Shown: one piece after another, positions 1 to 8,033 of the stretch | Layout: the number at the start of each line of letters is the position of its first letter | How positions within the stretch are numbered: position 1 is the stretch's first letter | Assembly: GCA_002435715.1 (NCBI GenBank) | Contig: DISD01000056.1 | Coordinates: 1 to 22,873 of the forward strand | Length of the DNA: 22,873 bases | Source: Rhodospirillaceae bacterium UBA6219 | GTDB lineage: Bacteria; Pseudomonadota; Alphaproteobacteria; Rhodospirillales; Magnetospirillaceae | Direction of reading: 5' to 3' | Program-made: the position numbers and the translations under genes | The notes under the pieces: model-generated | The model's input: only the letters and a program-made list of their open reading frames with translations | Databases searched by the model: none | What the model was told of the DNA's origin: nothing

Positions 1-697
1 CACCTTCGCCGAGGATTGCGCCCAGGCTTACCAATTCACCCGCGAGGCCCAGGACAATTTCGCCCTGACGTCGTTGGACCGCGCCCGCCGGTCAGAAAAC
101 CTGGCCGCCGAAATCGCGCCCTTGACGGTGAAGACCCGCAAGGGTGAAAGCGTCATCGACACCGACGAGCAACCCAAGAACGCGCAACCCGACAAGATCC
201 CGACGCTGAAGCCCGCCTTCCGCGACGGCGGCACGGTGACCGCGGCCAATTCGTCGTCCATTTCCGACGGCGGCGCCGCCTTGGTGATGATGCGCCTGTC
301 GGAAGCCGAAAAGCGCGGCTTGAAGCCGCTGGCCGCCATTCGCGGTCACTCCACCTTCGCCCATGCCCCCAACCTGTTCACCACCGCCCCGGTCTTCGCC
401 ATGAAGAACCTGCTGGACAAGCTCTCCTGGCAGGCCAAGGACGTCGACCTTTACGAAATCAACGAAGCCTTCGCCGTGGTCACCATGGCGGCCATGCGCG
501 ATCTGGACTTGCCCCACGACAAGGTCAACGTCCATGGCGGCGCCTGTGCGCTCGGCCACCCCATCGGTGCCTCGGGTGCGCGTATCCTGTGCACCCTGCT
601 GTCGGCGCTGGAACGCTATGATTTGAAGCGCGGCATGGCGTCGCTGTGCATCGGCGGCGGTGAAGCCACGGCGGTGGCGGTGGAGCGCCTGGCATGA
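1..697 (+). CDS. acetyl-CoA C-acyltransferase (thiolase), 3' part
   Basis: Partial gene: the frame is open from base 2, so the start lies outside the window; 231 residues are visible of the usual 390 or so. Thiolases condense two acyl-CoA molecules or cleave a 3-ketoacyl-CoA. Visible family motifs are NEAFAV, the histidine motif in GGACALGHPIGASGAR, and CIGGGEATAVA near the C-terminus, which carries the second catalytic cysteine. The N-terminal nucleophilic cysteine is out of view. The stop overlaps the start of the acyl-CoA dehydrogenase gene by four bases (ATGA), so the two are probably translationally coupled in a beta-oxidation-type operon. Biosynthetic thiolase and 3-ketoacyl-CoA thiolase cannot be told apart from this half alone. 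An in-frame TTG at 74 is not a plausible start because the upstream residues also match the family. Confidence 0.93.
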   Translation, partial: TFAEDCAQAYQFTREAQDNFALTSLDRARRSENLAAEIAPLTVKTRKGESVIDTDEQPKNAQPDKIPTLKPAFRDGGTVTAANSSSISDGGAALVMMRLSEAEKRGLKPLAAIRGHSTFAHAPNLFTTAPVFAMKNLLDKLSWQAKDVDLYEINEAFAVVTMAAMRDLDLPHDKVNVHGGACALGHPIGASGARILCTLLSALERYDLKRGMASLCIGGGEATAVAVERLA

Positions 698-1830
698 TCC
701 TGACCGAGGAGCAGGTCCTGATCCAAGACACGGCGCGGGGTTTCGCCCGCGACCGCTTGGCGCCGGGCGCCGAAAAGCGTGACCGTGAACACGCCTTCCC
801 GGCGACCGAATTGGCCGAGATGGGGGAATTGGGCTTCCTGGGCATGGTGGTCCCCGCCGATTACGACGGGGCCGGCACCGATTACGTGTCCTATGCCCTG
901 GCGCTTATGGAAATCGCCTGGGCCGAGGGCGCCACCTCGACCATCATGAGCGTGCATAATTCGGTGGGCTGCATGCCCATCTTGAAATTCGGCACCGATG
1001 CGCAGAAGCAGACCTATCTGCGCCCCATGGCGCGCGGCGAATGGATCGGTTGTTTCTGCCTGACCGAACCGGAAGCCGGGTCCGACGCCGCATCCATCAA
1101 GACCCGCGCCGTCAAGGATGGTGACTTTTACGTCCTGAACGGCGCCAAGCAGTTCATCACGTCGGGCAAAAACGCCAAGGTGGCCATCGTCTTCGCCGTC
1201 ACCGACCCGGCGGCGGGCAAGAAGGGCCTGTCGGCCTTCATCGTCCCCACCGACACGCCCGGCTGGAACGTCGCCCGAATCGAGGACAAGCTGGGCCAGC
1301 ATGCGTCCGACACCTGCCAGATCATCCTGGAGGATTTGCGCGTTCCGGCATCCAACCTGTTGGGGGCGGAAGGCGAAGGGCTGAAAATCGCTTTGGCCAA
1401 TCTGGAAGGCGGCCGCCTGGGCATCGCCGCCCAATCGGTGGGCATGGCCCAGGCCGCCTTGGACCACGCCATCGCCTATGCCCAGGACCGCAAGCAATTC
1501 GGCAAGGCCATCATTGAACATCAGGCGGTGGCCTTCCGTCTGGCCGACATGGCAACGCGGATCGAAGCGGCCCGACAGATGGTTCTGCACGTGGCCAGTT
1601 TGCGCGATGCCGGCCAGCCTTGTCTGAAAGAAGCGTCCATGGCCAAGTTGCTGGCCTCGGAAACCGCCGAGCGGGTGTGTTCCGACGCCATCCAGATTCA
1701 TGGCGGTTACGGCTATTTGGCCGATTTCCCGGTGGAACGCATTTACCGCGACGTCCGGGTTTGTCAAATTTACGAAGGGACCAGCGACATCCAGCGCCTG
1801 GTCATCGCCAGGGCCCTGGCGGCCGGCTGA
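694..1830 (+). CDS. acyl-CoA dehydrogenase
   Basis: Predicted 378-residue FAD enzyme that makes the alpha,beta double bond in an acyl-CoA and passes electrons to ETF. The length is normal for short-chain or branched-chain members. The first family signature, CFCLTEPEAGSDAA, lies at about residues 120-133. The second, QIHGGYGYLADFPVERIYRD, is near residue 335. The probable catalytic base is Glu361 in YEGTSDIQRL, the position used by butyryl-CoA-type enzymes (isovaleryl-CoA dehydrogenase places its base elsewhere). The ATG overlaps the thiolase stop (ATGA), and the gene is followed after 12 bases by a stress-protein gene. The exact acyl substrate cannot be read from sequence alone; a short-chain acyl-CoA is most likely given the thiolase neighbour. 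Confidence 0.93.
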   Translation: MILTEEQVLIQDTARGFARDRLAPGAEKRDREHAFPATELAEMGELGFLGMVVPADYDGAGTDYVSYALALMEIAWAEGATSTIMSVHNSVGCMPILKFGTDAQKQTYLRPMARGEWIGCFCLTEPEAGSDAASIKTRAVKDGDFYVLNGAKQFITSGKNAKVAIVFAVTDPAAGKKGLSAFIVPTDTPGWNVARIEDKLGQHASDTCQIILEDLRVPASNLLGAEGEGLKIALANLEGGRLGIAAQSVGMAQAALDHAIAYAQDRKQFGKAIIEHQAVAFRLADMATRIEAARQMVLHVASLRDAGQPCLKEASMAKLLASETAERVCSDAIQIHGGYGYLADFPVERIYRDVRVCQIYEGTSDIQRLVIARALAAG

Positions 1831-1842
1831 GGGAGAGAGAAA

Positions 1843-2646
1843 ATGAAGGACATCCTGGTTCACGTTGACGGAAGCGAACGCGCCGCCATGCGCATCGAAG
1901 TGGCGGTCGATCTGGCCAAGCGCTTCGGGGCGCGGCTGACCGGCCTTTACGCCCAGACCGACAGCCACCGCCCCGCCGCCGTGGCCCGCAAGGCCAGCGA
2001 CGGGCTGAAGGCCGCCCAAGCCGCCGGTGAAAACCTGTTCAATTCGGCCACCAAGGGCATCGAGACCCGCTGGTGGGTGCTGCCCCATGGCGAGCCGGGC
2101 TTCGTCGCCGCCGAAGTGATGTTCTGTTCGCGCTATTTCGACCTGGTGGTCCTGGGCCAGAACGATCCCAAGGATTCGACCACCCCTGACGACATGGTGG
2201 AACAGACCATCCTCAATTGCGGCCGTCCGGTGCTGGTCATCCCCTATGTGGGAAATTTCACCTCGGTGGCCAACCGCGCCGTCGTCGCCTGGAACGCCGG
2301 CCGCGAAGCCACCCGCGCCGTCCACGATGCGCTGGAATTGCTGAAACAGGCCAAGGCGGTTTCGGTGTTGTCCATGCGCGCCCACGACGATAACGGCGCG
2401 GTCAACACCATGCCGCCGGTCAACATCGTCGACCACCTGGAAAAGCTGGGCATCCCCACCGAGGGCGAGTTCCTGCCCGACGAGGAAATCGGCAAGATGG
2501 ACATGCTGCTGTCGCGCAGCTTCGACCTGGGCGCCGACCTTCTGGTCATGGGGGCGCACGGCCAATACGGCCTGTCACGGCTGCGCGGTTCCGGCACCCG
2601 TTATGTGCTGAAGCACATGACCCTGCCCGTCCTGATGAGTCACTAG
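1843..2646 (+). CDS. universal stress protein, tandem UspA domains
   Basis: The 267-residue protein contains two UspA-like alpha/beta domains, about residues 1-136 (starts KDILVHVDGSERA, ends GRPVLVIPYV) and about 143-267 (starts NRAVVAWNAGREA). The C-terminal domain keeps a nucleotide-binding-like loop, MGAHGQYGLSRLRGSGTRY. This is one residue off the textbook G-2x-G-9x-G(S/T) spacing, so ATP binding is uncertain. A strong purine-rich Shine-Dalgarno (GGGAGAG) sits just before the ATG, 12 bases after the dehydrogenase stop, so it is most likely the last gene of the acyl-CoA operon. A terminator follows. Family members act as cytoplasmic stress or energy-status proteins; a specific partner cannot be inferred. 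Confidence 0.9.
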   Translation: MKDILVHVDGSERAAMRIEVAVDLAKRFGARLTGLYAQTDSHRPAAVARKASDGLKAAQAAGENLFNSATKGIETRWWVLPHGEPGFVAAEVMFCSRYFDLVVLGQNDPKDSTTPDDMVEQTILNCGRPVLVIPYVGNFTSVANRAVVAWNAGREATRAVHDALELLKQAKAVSVLSMRAHDDNGAVNTMPPVNIVDHLEKLGIPTEGEFLPDEEIGKMDMLLSRSFDLGADLLVMGAHGQYGLSRLRGSGTRYVLKHMTLPVLMSH

Positions 2647-2655
2647 GTTCCCAAG

Positions 2656-2680
2656 GGGGCGCGGCCGCCCCTCGTTTTAT
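2656..2680 (+). terminator. intrinsic terminator after the acyl-CoA/USP operon
   Basis: Six-base-pair GC stem (GGGGCG, 2656-2661, with CGCCCC, 2666-2671), a four-base loop and a T-rich tail TCGTTTTAT. It lies 9 bases after the universal stress protein stop codon, as expected for an operon end. Confidence 0.7.
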
Positions 2681-2682
2681 TC

Positions 2683-2733
2683 CCCGCCGATATGTGGCCG
2701 CCCCGCCAGCCCCACATATCGGCGGGTCGTTTT
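2683..2733 (+). repeat. perfect 15-bp inverted repeat with T-tail (terminator, attenuator or operator)
   Basis: The left arm CCCGCCGATATGTGG (2683-2697) and right arm CCACATATCGGCGGG (2712-2726) are exact reverse complements separated by 14 bases. The right arm is followed by TCGTTTT, the same tail as the terminator just upstream. Only seven bases separate this tail from the Shine-Dalgarno AAGGA of the thioesterase gene. It could be a second terminator, an attenuator in the thioesterase leader, or a DNA operator. The sequence alone does not decide. Confidence 0.75.
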
Positions 2734-2738
2734 AAGGA
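2734..2738 (+). promoter_or_regulatory. Shine-Dalgarno that fixes the thioesterase start
   Basis: AAGGA ends 8 bases before ATG 2747 but only 2 bases before the in-frame GTG at 2741, so the ATG is the better start. Confidence 0.7.
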
Positions 2739-2746
2739 CGGTGAGC

Positions 2747-3190
2747 ATGACCGACTTCATCCCAAAGGACCCGGATTTCCGAGCGCGGGTCGAAGAAGAC
2801 TTCGCCAAGCAGAACCTGATGCAGACCATCGGCGCCGAATTGGCGCTGATCGAGCCGGGACGCGCCGAAATCGTCATGGCCAAGCGTGACGATCTTTGCC
2901 AGCAACACGGTTTCCTGCATGCCGGCATCACCACCACCTTGGCCGATACGGCTGCCGGCTACGCCGCCTTTTCGCTGATGCCGAAAGGGGCCGAAGTGCT
3001 GTCCACAGAATTCAAGATCAACCTGCTGAACCCGGCCGAAGGCAAGCGTTTCAGTGCCCGCGCCGAGGTGTTGAAGTCCGGTCGGACCTTAAGCGTGGTC
3101 CGTTCCGACGTGTGGGCCGAGGACGAAACCGGGCGCTGGTCCATGATCGCTTCGATGCTGGCCAGCATGATCTGCCTGATGCCGAAATAA
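2747..3190 (+). CDS. PaaI-family hotdog-fold acyl-CoA thioesterase
   Basis: Predicted 147-residue single-domain hotdog thioesterase that hydrolyses an acyl-CoA to free acid and CoA. The family's active-site helix is visible as QQHGFLHAGITTTLADTAAG (residues about 52-71), with Asp67 at the position of the PaaI catalytic acid. The following strand, STEFKINLLNPAEG, is also typical. Length is normal. The start at ATG 2747 is chosen for its Shine-Dalgarno spacing; GTG 2741 would add two residues. The gene is separated from the upstream operon by two hairpins, so it probably has its own expression control. Its 3' end converges on the histidine kinase gene, 18 bases away. Substrate unknown; phenylacetyl-CoA is only one possibility for this broad family. 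Confidence 0.88.
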   Translation: MTDFIPKDPDFRARVEEDFAKQNLMQTIGAELALIEPGRAEIVMAKRDDLCQQHGFLHAGITTTLADTAAGYAAFSLMPKGAEVLSTEFKINLLNPAEGKRFSARAEVLKSGRTLSVVRSDVWAEDETGRWSMIASMLASMICLMPK

Positions 3191-3208
3191 GACCGGACGG
3201 CAGAAGCC

Positions 3209-5350
3209 CTAAGAACGCTGGCGAACCGGCTGACCGGGGCTTTCGGACAGGTCGGCACCTCCCCCCGTCCCCGTGGCCTTGGCCGCCGGTAATTCGACCC
3301 AGAACACGGATCCCTGGCCGGGCAGGCAATCGATGCCGATACGGCCGGCCATGCGTTCCGTCAAAATGCGCGAAATCGCCAAGCCGATGCCAATTCCCGA
3401 ATCGCCCCCCACCCGGCCGAACGGGCGGAACAATTGCTCCTGCAATTCGGGGGAAAGGCCGGGTCCGTCTTCGGAAACGGCCAGCCGCACCATGCCATTC
3501 TCGGTTCGCCGCACCGTCAGTTCCATTCGCCCATGGGCTTGGCCGTATTTGGACGAGTTGAGGACCAAATGGTGCAAAATCTCGGCAACCCGGGCGGAAT
3601 CCCCCAGGACCGGGATGGCGTCGTCGCCGACCGAGACCGTGATCTCCTGTTCGGCCTCGGTCACCATCGAGGACAGTTCGTGGACGCAATCCTGGACCAC
3701 GCCGGTCACGTCGAAGGGTTCGATCTGCAGATCCAACTTGCCGTCCTGCAGATCCGCCAGTTCCAGCACCTGGTCGACCATTTCGGTCAAACGTCGTCCG
3801 GCATTCAGGATATGAGACACCGATCGGCGCTGTTTCGGCCCGTATTGGCCGTCGGGGGTGGTTTCCAGCAATTGTGAAAAGCCGACGATGGCATTCAGCG
3901 GCGTGCGCAATTCATGACTCATGGCCGACAAGAACGCCGCCTTACTGCGCAAAGCGGCTTCCGCCTGGTCCAAAGCCATTCGCAGATCGTCCCGGGTCTG
4001 GATACTGTCGGTGACGTCACTCAGCACCGACACCCGTCCGCCTTCGGGGGTGCGACGGGTCAGACAGCGAAGGATACGGCCATCGGTCAAGCGCAGCTCG
4101 TTTTCCCCTTGGGCGGCGCGGAACAACGCCAGACGGGTGGAAAGGAACTTGTCGTCGTCCAATTCGGTCTCGACCAAGCCCAGCTTGGTCATGCGCGCAA
4201 TGATTTCCGTGAAAGGCGTCCCCGCCGTCAACCAGGGCTCTAGCTGAGGAAACAAGCCGACATAGCGGCGATTGCAGACCAACAGCCGTTCTTCCAAGTC
4301 GAACAGGGCGAAGCCGTCGTCAAACGCCTCGATGGCCGAAAACAGGCGTTCTCGGGCTTGGCGCAGCTTGGACTGGGCTTCACGCCGTTCGGTGGCGTCG
4401 AACATGATCACCAGGAACTTGCCGTCAACAGGGGCAGCGGACACCACCATTTCCGCCCAAGTCATCATCCCGCCCTTGCGGACCAACCGCACGTCGCCGC
4501 GCCATGACGACCGGAACGCCCGATCCAAGATGGTTTCGGCGCCATTGCTGCCAAACCCGGAAAAGACCAAGCCGTTCAAATCCTGGGTCAGCAGCGATTC
4601 GACATCGTATCCGGTCAGCGCCTCGGCGGCGGCGTTGGCAAAACGAATCTTGCCGTTGGAATCCACCAGCATGACCCCATGCCCGCTTTGGGAAATGGCG
4701 TCGCCCAACACCGTCTGCCGATGGATCTGCTGTTCCAGCACCTTGATCCCAGGGCGCAGAACCAACAGGAACAAACCGGCCAACGCCCCCATCAGGGCGA
4801 CGAACGACAAGGTGGAGACCAGCCGCAAACGCTGGAACTCAAGGGCGGCGTGCCGTTGATAGCGTTTGGCGGCCTCTTCGTTGAACAGCATGGCTTCACG
4901 GTGGTTCAACGCCTGGACGTCACCGCGTCCATCCAGAATTTGACGCAGGTTTTGGTAGAAACGCGCCATCACCCCGGATTCGTCGGTCCAAGCCGTGGCG
5001 TACAGGCTGGCGATTTCCGCCGGGACGTCATCTTGTTCGATCAGCCATTGCGATTCGCTGCGCAGACGGGCGACCATGGTTTCCAGTTCGGCCTGCACGC
5101 GTTGGCGTTGCTGCGCCGCCAAATTGGGCTTCGCCAACTGCTCGGCCAGAACCACCACACGCTGGGCCATCATGCGCTGGGCGCCGACCCGTTCCAAAGC
5201 TTCGGCTTCTTCACTCAGGACGGCGACCGAGACATGCACCGCCCCCGCCGCCCCGGCCAGGAAAATCACCATCACCACAAGCAAAGCCCACGCACGGGTG
5301 GAAATCACCCGGACGACTTCGGGGGCCTGGAGCGACAGATTCAAGCGCAT
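3209..5350 (-). CDS. membrane sensor histidine kinase with PilJ/NarX-like periplasmic domain and PAS domains
   Basis: The 713-residue protein has a membrane segment at about residues 21-43, a periplasmic helical region of about 135 residues, and a second membrane segment at about 178-198. Cytoplasmic parts follow: one PAS domain (about 212-320), a second PAS-like region (about 333-450), a HisKA domain with phosphoacceptor His479 in MSHELRTPLNA, and a HATPase domain (N-box Asn598 in LNSSKYG, G1 EDGPG at 627-631, G2 GIGIGL at 652-657). Near the start of the periplasmic region, RVGAQRMMAQR (residues 54-64) resembles the PilJ/NarX P-box family, whose arginine contacts nitrate in known members. 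No receiver domain or cognate regulator adjoins it. It is divergent from the hybrid kinase gene, with a 133-bp spacer. There is no obvious Shine-Dalgarno before ATG 5350, so the exact start is slightly uncertain. Confidence 0.9.
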   Translation of the reverse strand: MRLNLSLQAPEVVRVISTRAWALLVVMVIFLAGAAGAVHVSVAVLSEEAEALERVGAQRMMAQRVVVLAEQLAKPNLAAQQRQRVQAELETMVARLRSESQWLIEQDDVPAEIASLYATAWTDESGVMARFYQNLRQILDGRGDVQALNHREAMLFNEEAAKRYQRHAALEFQRLRLVSTLSFVALMGALAGLFLLVLRPGIKVLEQQIHRQTVLGDAISQSGHGVMLVDSNGKIRFANAAAEALTGYDVESLLTQDLNGLVFSGFGSNGAETILDRAFRSSWRGDVRLVRKGGMMTWAEMVVSAAPVDGKFLVIMFDATERREAQSKLRQARERLFSAIEAFDDGFALFDLEERLLVCNRRYVGLFPQLEPWLTAGTPFTEIIARMTKLGLVETELDDDKFLSTRLALFRAAQGENELRLTDGRILRCLTRRTPEGGRVSVLSDVTDSIQTRDDLRMALDQAEAALRSKAAFLSAMSHELRTPLNAIVGFSQLLETTPDGQYGPKQRRSVSHILNAGRRLTEMVDQVLELADLQDGKLDLQIEPFDVTGVVQDCVHELSSMVTEAEQEITVSVGDDAIPVLGDSARVAEILHHLVLNSSKYGQAHGRMELTVRRTENGMVRLAVSEDGPGLSPELQEQLFRPFGRVGGDSGIGIGLAISRILTERMAGRIGIDCLPGQGSVFWVELPAAKATGTGGGADLSESPGQPVRQRS

Positions 5351-5483
5351 GGCATCGACAATAAGATTCTGGAATTCCGATATTCATAGTCGGTACCAAA
5401 AATCACCCATTGTAAAGATGAACTCAGCCGTTTAATCACTAAGAGCGTGGCTTCTCATCCTTTGGGCGGACCACGAACCGGAT

Positions 5484-8009
5484 GTGATGGGCGGCTTTAT
5501 GACCTTGTCTTCCCGCAAGACCAGATTTCAGGCTTTCCTCCCGTTGATCGTCGTCAACGTCTCCATTCTTCTGGGGACGGTTTACTGGCTGGTCGGCGAA
5601 TACAGACACCAAACCAATTCCGCCCAGGCCGCACTCAGTTCGCTGACCCGCGCCACCTTGCTGTCGGTCGCGCAAACCTTCGACCAGACCCGGCAAGAGC
5701 TGCTGCGCAACGAGGCGCAGATGCGCCGTCAGAACGCCGGCGACGACACCGCCTTGTTGTCCGTCGACGTGATCGACGGCGGGCTTCGTCAAACCGCGTC
5801 CAAGGACCACAGCGTCGTCGACGTCGGGGGGCGCGACTATGCCCGTGCCCTGTCCAGGATCGAGGAAGGGGCGACCTTCCCCGGCCTGCCCATCGCCGAT
5901 TCCGCCGATGGCTCCATGTGGTGGCCGGTTGCCTTGCACACCCGTGCCCAACCCGCCTTGTTGGGGCTGGTCACCAAACTCTCCGTGGACAAGGTGCTGA
6001 AACCGTTGGAAAGCGTGCGGATCAAGCCCGACGGATTGATTTGGCTGGTCCGCGACGACGGCACCATCCTGGCCACCGCGCCGTGGCGGGCCGACTTGAT
6101 CGGCCAGAATCTGGACAATACCGCCCATGGTCTGTCCAGCCACGGCAGCGTCGAACGCGTCGACAATGTCCGCATCGGTGATGCCAACTTCTTGGTGGTC
6201 TCCGCCACCGTTCCCGAACATCCGTTACGCTTGATCGTCGGTACCCCGGACGACATGTTCCTGGTGGATTGGTGGCGCGAAGCCGGCCTGATGGCGGTGT
6301 TGGTGGGGATCATGCTGGTGACCTCGGTGATCACCGCGTTGCGTCAGGTTAGCCTGATGGAGCGGCTGGAATCCCTGAACGTCACCCTGCGTCACGAGAT
6401 GGCCAGCCAGAACGCCGTTCTGGAATCCGAGATCCGCGAAAGACAGGGCCACGAGCGCTTGGCCCGCATGCTGCGCAACGCCTTGGAATATTCGGGAACC
6501 ATGGTGTTGATCACCAATATCGACGGCATCATCGAATACGCCAACCCGTCCTTTTACAAGGCGACCGGCTATGAGCCCGAAGACATCGTCGGTCAAAATC
6601 CGTCCCTGCTGCGCCACCGCGAATTGTCGCCGCCGGCCAGTACCCTGTGGCCGACCATCCGCGACGGCCGCACCTGGACCGGCATGTTCTGCAACCGCTG
6701 CAAGGACGGTTCGGCGCTGTGGGTTTCTGCGACCATTTCACCGGTGGTGGATTCGTCGGGCCTGACCACCCATTACGTCGCGGTCGAGGAAGACGCCACC
6801 TCTCGGCGCGTCGGCGAGGAAGAGCTGGTGCAAGCCAAGCAGGCGGCCGAAGCCGCCAGTTTGGCCAAGTCGGAATTCCTGTCCTCGATGAGCCATGAAC
6901 TGCGCACCCCCATGAACGCCATCCTGGGCTTCGCCCAGCTTCTGGCCTCGGCCGAAGACAGCGAATTGGGGGAAAGGCAGCGCTTCTATGCCGACAGCAT
7001 CCTGAAAAGCGGCAACCATCTGCTGAGTCTGGTCAACGACATCTTGGACATGGCCCGCATCGAAGCGGGCCGCCTGTCGCTGTCTTTCGAGCCGGTACCG
7101 TTGGAACGCGTGCTGGCCGAAATCAAGCCGATGATCGGCCCTATGGCCGAACGCCGCAAGGTGACGTTGATCGACGAGATCACCGGCAGAGCTCCGCCGG
7201 TGCTGGAAGCCGACTTCATCCGGCTGAAGCAGGTTTTGATCAACCTGGCCAGCAACGCCATCAAGTACAACCGCTCGGGCGGCACGGTTCGTTTCACCCT
7301 CAGCCACGGCGAAACCGGGCCGGTGCGCATTTCGGTCAGCGACACCGGCATCGGGATTCCGGAAAAACGCAAGGCCGAGGTGTTCCTGCCCTTTGCCCGT
7401 TTGGGGGCCGAAGCCTCGTCGGTGGAAGGGACCGGCATCGGATTGACCATCTCGAAGATGCTGATCGAATCCATGGGCGGACAGATCGGCTTTTTCACCC
7501 AGGAAAACCTGGGCACCACCTTCTGGCTGGAAGTCCCGCGTTCGGCCCAGCAAAACCAGGTCACCACCATCCGCGAGGCGCAAAGCGCCGAACCTGCGGC
7601 CTGCTATTGTCAAATGACCCTGCTCTATGTCGAGGACAATCCGTCCAACGTCGAATTGATGCAGGAAATCATCGACCAGGACCCGCATTGTCGCTGCAAG
7701 CTGCTGGTCGCCGACAATGCCGAAGACGGTCTGGCCATGGCCCGTGAACACCATCCGGGTCTGGTCATCATGGATATCAACCTGCCGGGGATGAGCGGGA
7801 TCGAAGCTGTCGCCCACATGAAGGCGGACCCGGATTTGCGCCCGATCCCGGTGATCGCGCTGTCCGCCGACGTCATGCCCGACACCATCCGCAGCGGCAT
7901 GAAAGCGGGCTTCGTGCGCTATCTGCGCAAGCCCTTGGACATCACCGAGTTCCGCAAGATCATCAACCAATTGGGTCGCATGGACGGAAAAGCCACCGGT
8001 CCCATGTGA
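5484..8009 (+). CDS. hybrid sensor histidine kinase (PAS-HisKA-HATPase-receiver)
   Basis: The protein has 841 residues from GTG 5484. In-frame ATGs at 5487 and 5499 are possible starts, and none has a clear Shine-Dalgarno. Membrane segments are at about residues 17-37 and 265-285, enclosing a periplasmic region of about 225 residues that looks like a PDC/Cache-type sensor (KPDGLIWLVRDDGTILATAP). Then come a coiled segment, a PAS domain (about 328-442), HisKA with His471 in MSHELRTPMNA, HATPase (N-box Asn591, G1 DTGIGIP at 620-626, G2 GTGIGL at 649-654) and a C-terminal receiver (about 711-832). The receiver has acidic residues near 717-718, phosphoacceptor Asp764 in VIMDINLPG, and Lys816. It probably autophosphorylates and passes phosphate to its own receiver; the next partner (an Hpt protein or regulator) is not in the window. 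Ligand unknown. Confidence 0.92.
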   Translation: MMGGFMTLSSRKTRFQAFLPLIVVNVSILLGTVYWLVGEYRHQTNSAQAALSSLTRATLLSVAQTFDQTRQELLRNEAQMRRQNAGDDTALLSVDVIDGGLRQTASKDHSVVDVGGRDYARALSRIEEGATFPGLPIADSADGSMWWPVALHTRAQPALLGLVTKLSVDKVLKPLESVRIKPDGLIWLVRDDGTILATAPWRADLIGQNLDNTAHGLSSHGSVERVDNVRIGDANFLVVSATVPEHPLRLIVGTPDDMFLVDWWREAGLMAVLVGIMLVTSVITALRQVSLMERLESLNVTLRHEMASQNAVLESEIRERQGHERLARMLRNALEYSGTMVLITNIDGIIEYANPSFYKATGYEPEDIVGQNPSLLRHRELSPPASTLWPTIRDGRTWTGMFCNRCKDGSALWVSATISPVVDSSGLTTHYVAVEEDATSRRVGEEELVQAKQAAEAASLAKSEFLSSMSHELRTPMNAILGFAQLLASAEDSELGERQRFYADSILKSGNHLLSLVNDILDMARIEAGRLSLSFEPVPLERVLAEIKPMIGPMAERRKVTLIDEITGRAPPVLEADFIRLKQVLINLASNAIKYNRSGGTVRFTLSHGETGPVRISVSDTGIGIPEKRKAEVFLPFARLGAEASSVEGTGIGLTISKMLIESMGGQIGFFTQENLGTTFWLEVPRSAQQNQVTTIREAQSAEPAACYCQMTLLYVEDNPSNVELMQEIIDQDPHCRCKLLVADNAEDGLAMAREHHPGLVIMDINLPGMSGIEAVAHMKADPDLRPIPVIALSADVMPDTIRSGMKAGFVRYLRKPLDITEFRKIINQLGRMDGKATGPM

Positions 8010-8033
8010 CCGCCAACGGGATCAGGCGGTTTC
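8009..8033. terminator. possible weak bidirectional terminator between convergent genes
   Basis: The six-base arms ACCGCC (8009-8014) and GGCGGT (8025-8030) flank a ten-base loop, followed by TTTC. The stem lies exactly between the stop of the hybrid kinase and the stop of the convergent STAS gene, overlapping the end of the latter. The T-run is short, so termination is only plausible. Confidence 0.35.

Noticed and set aside
616..2565. 649-codon antisense open frame opposite the dehydrogenase and stress-protein genes
   Set aside because: It mirrors two well-supported genes, has low-complexity Gly/His/Gln/Val composition typical of GC-rich antisense frames, and shows no family motif.
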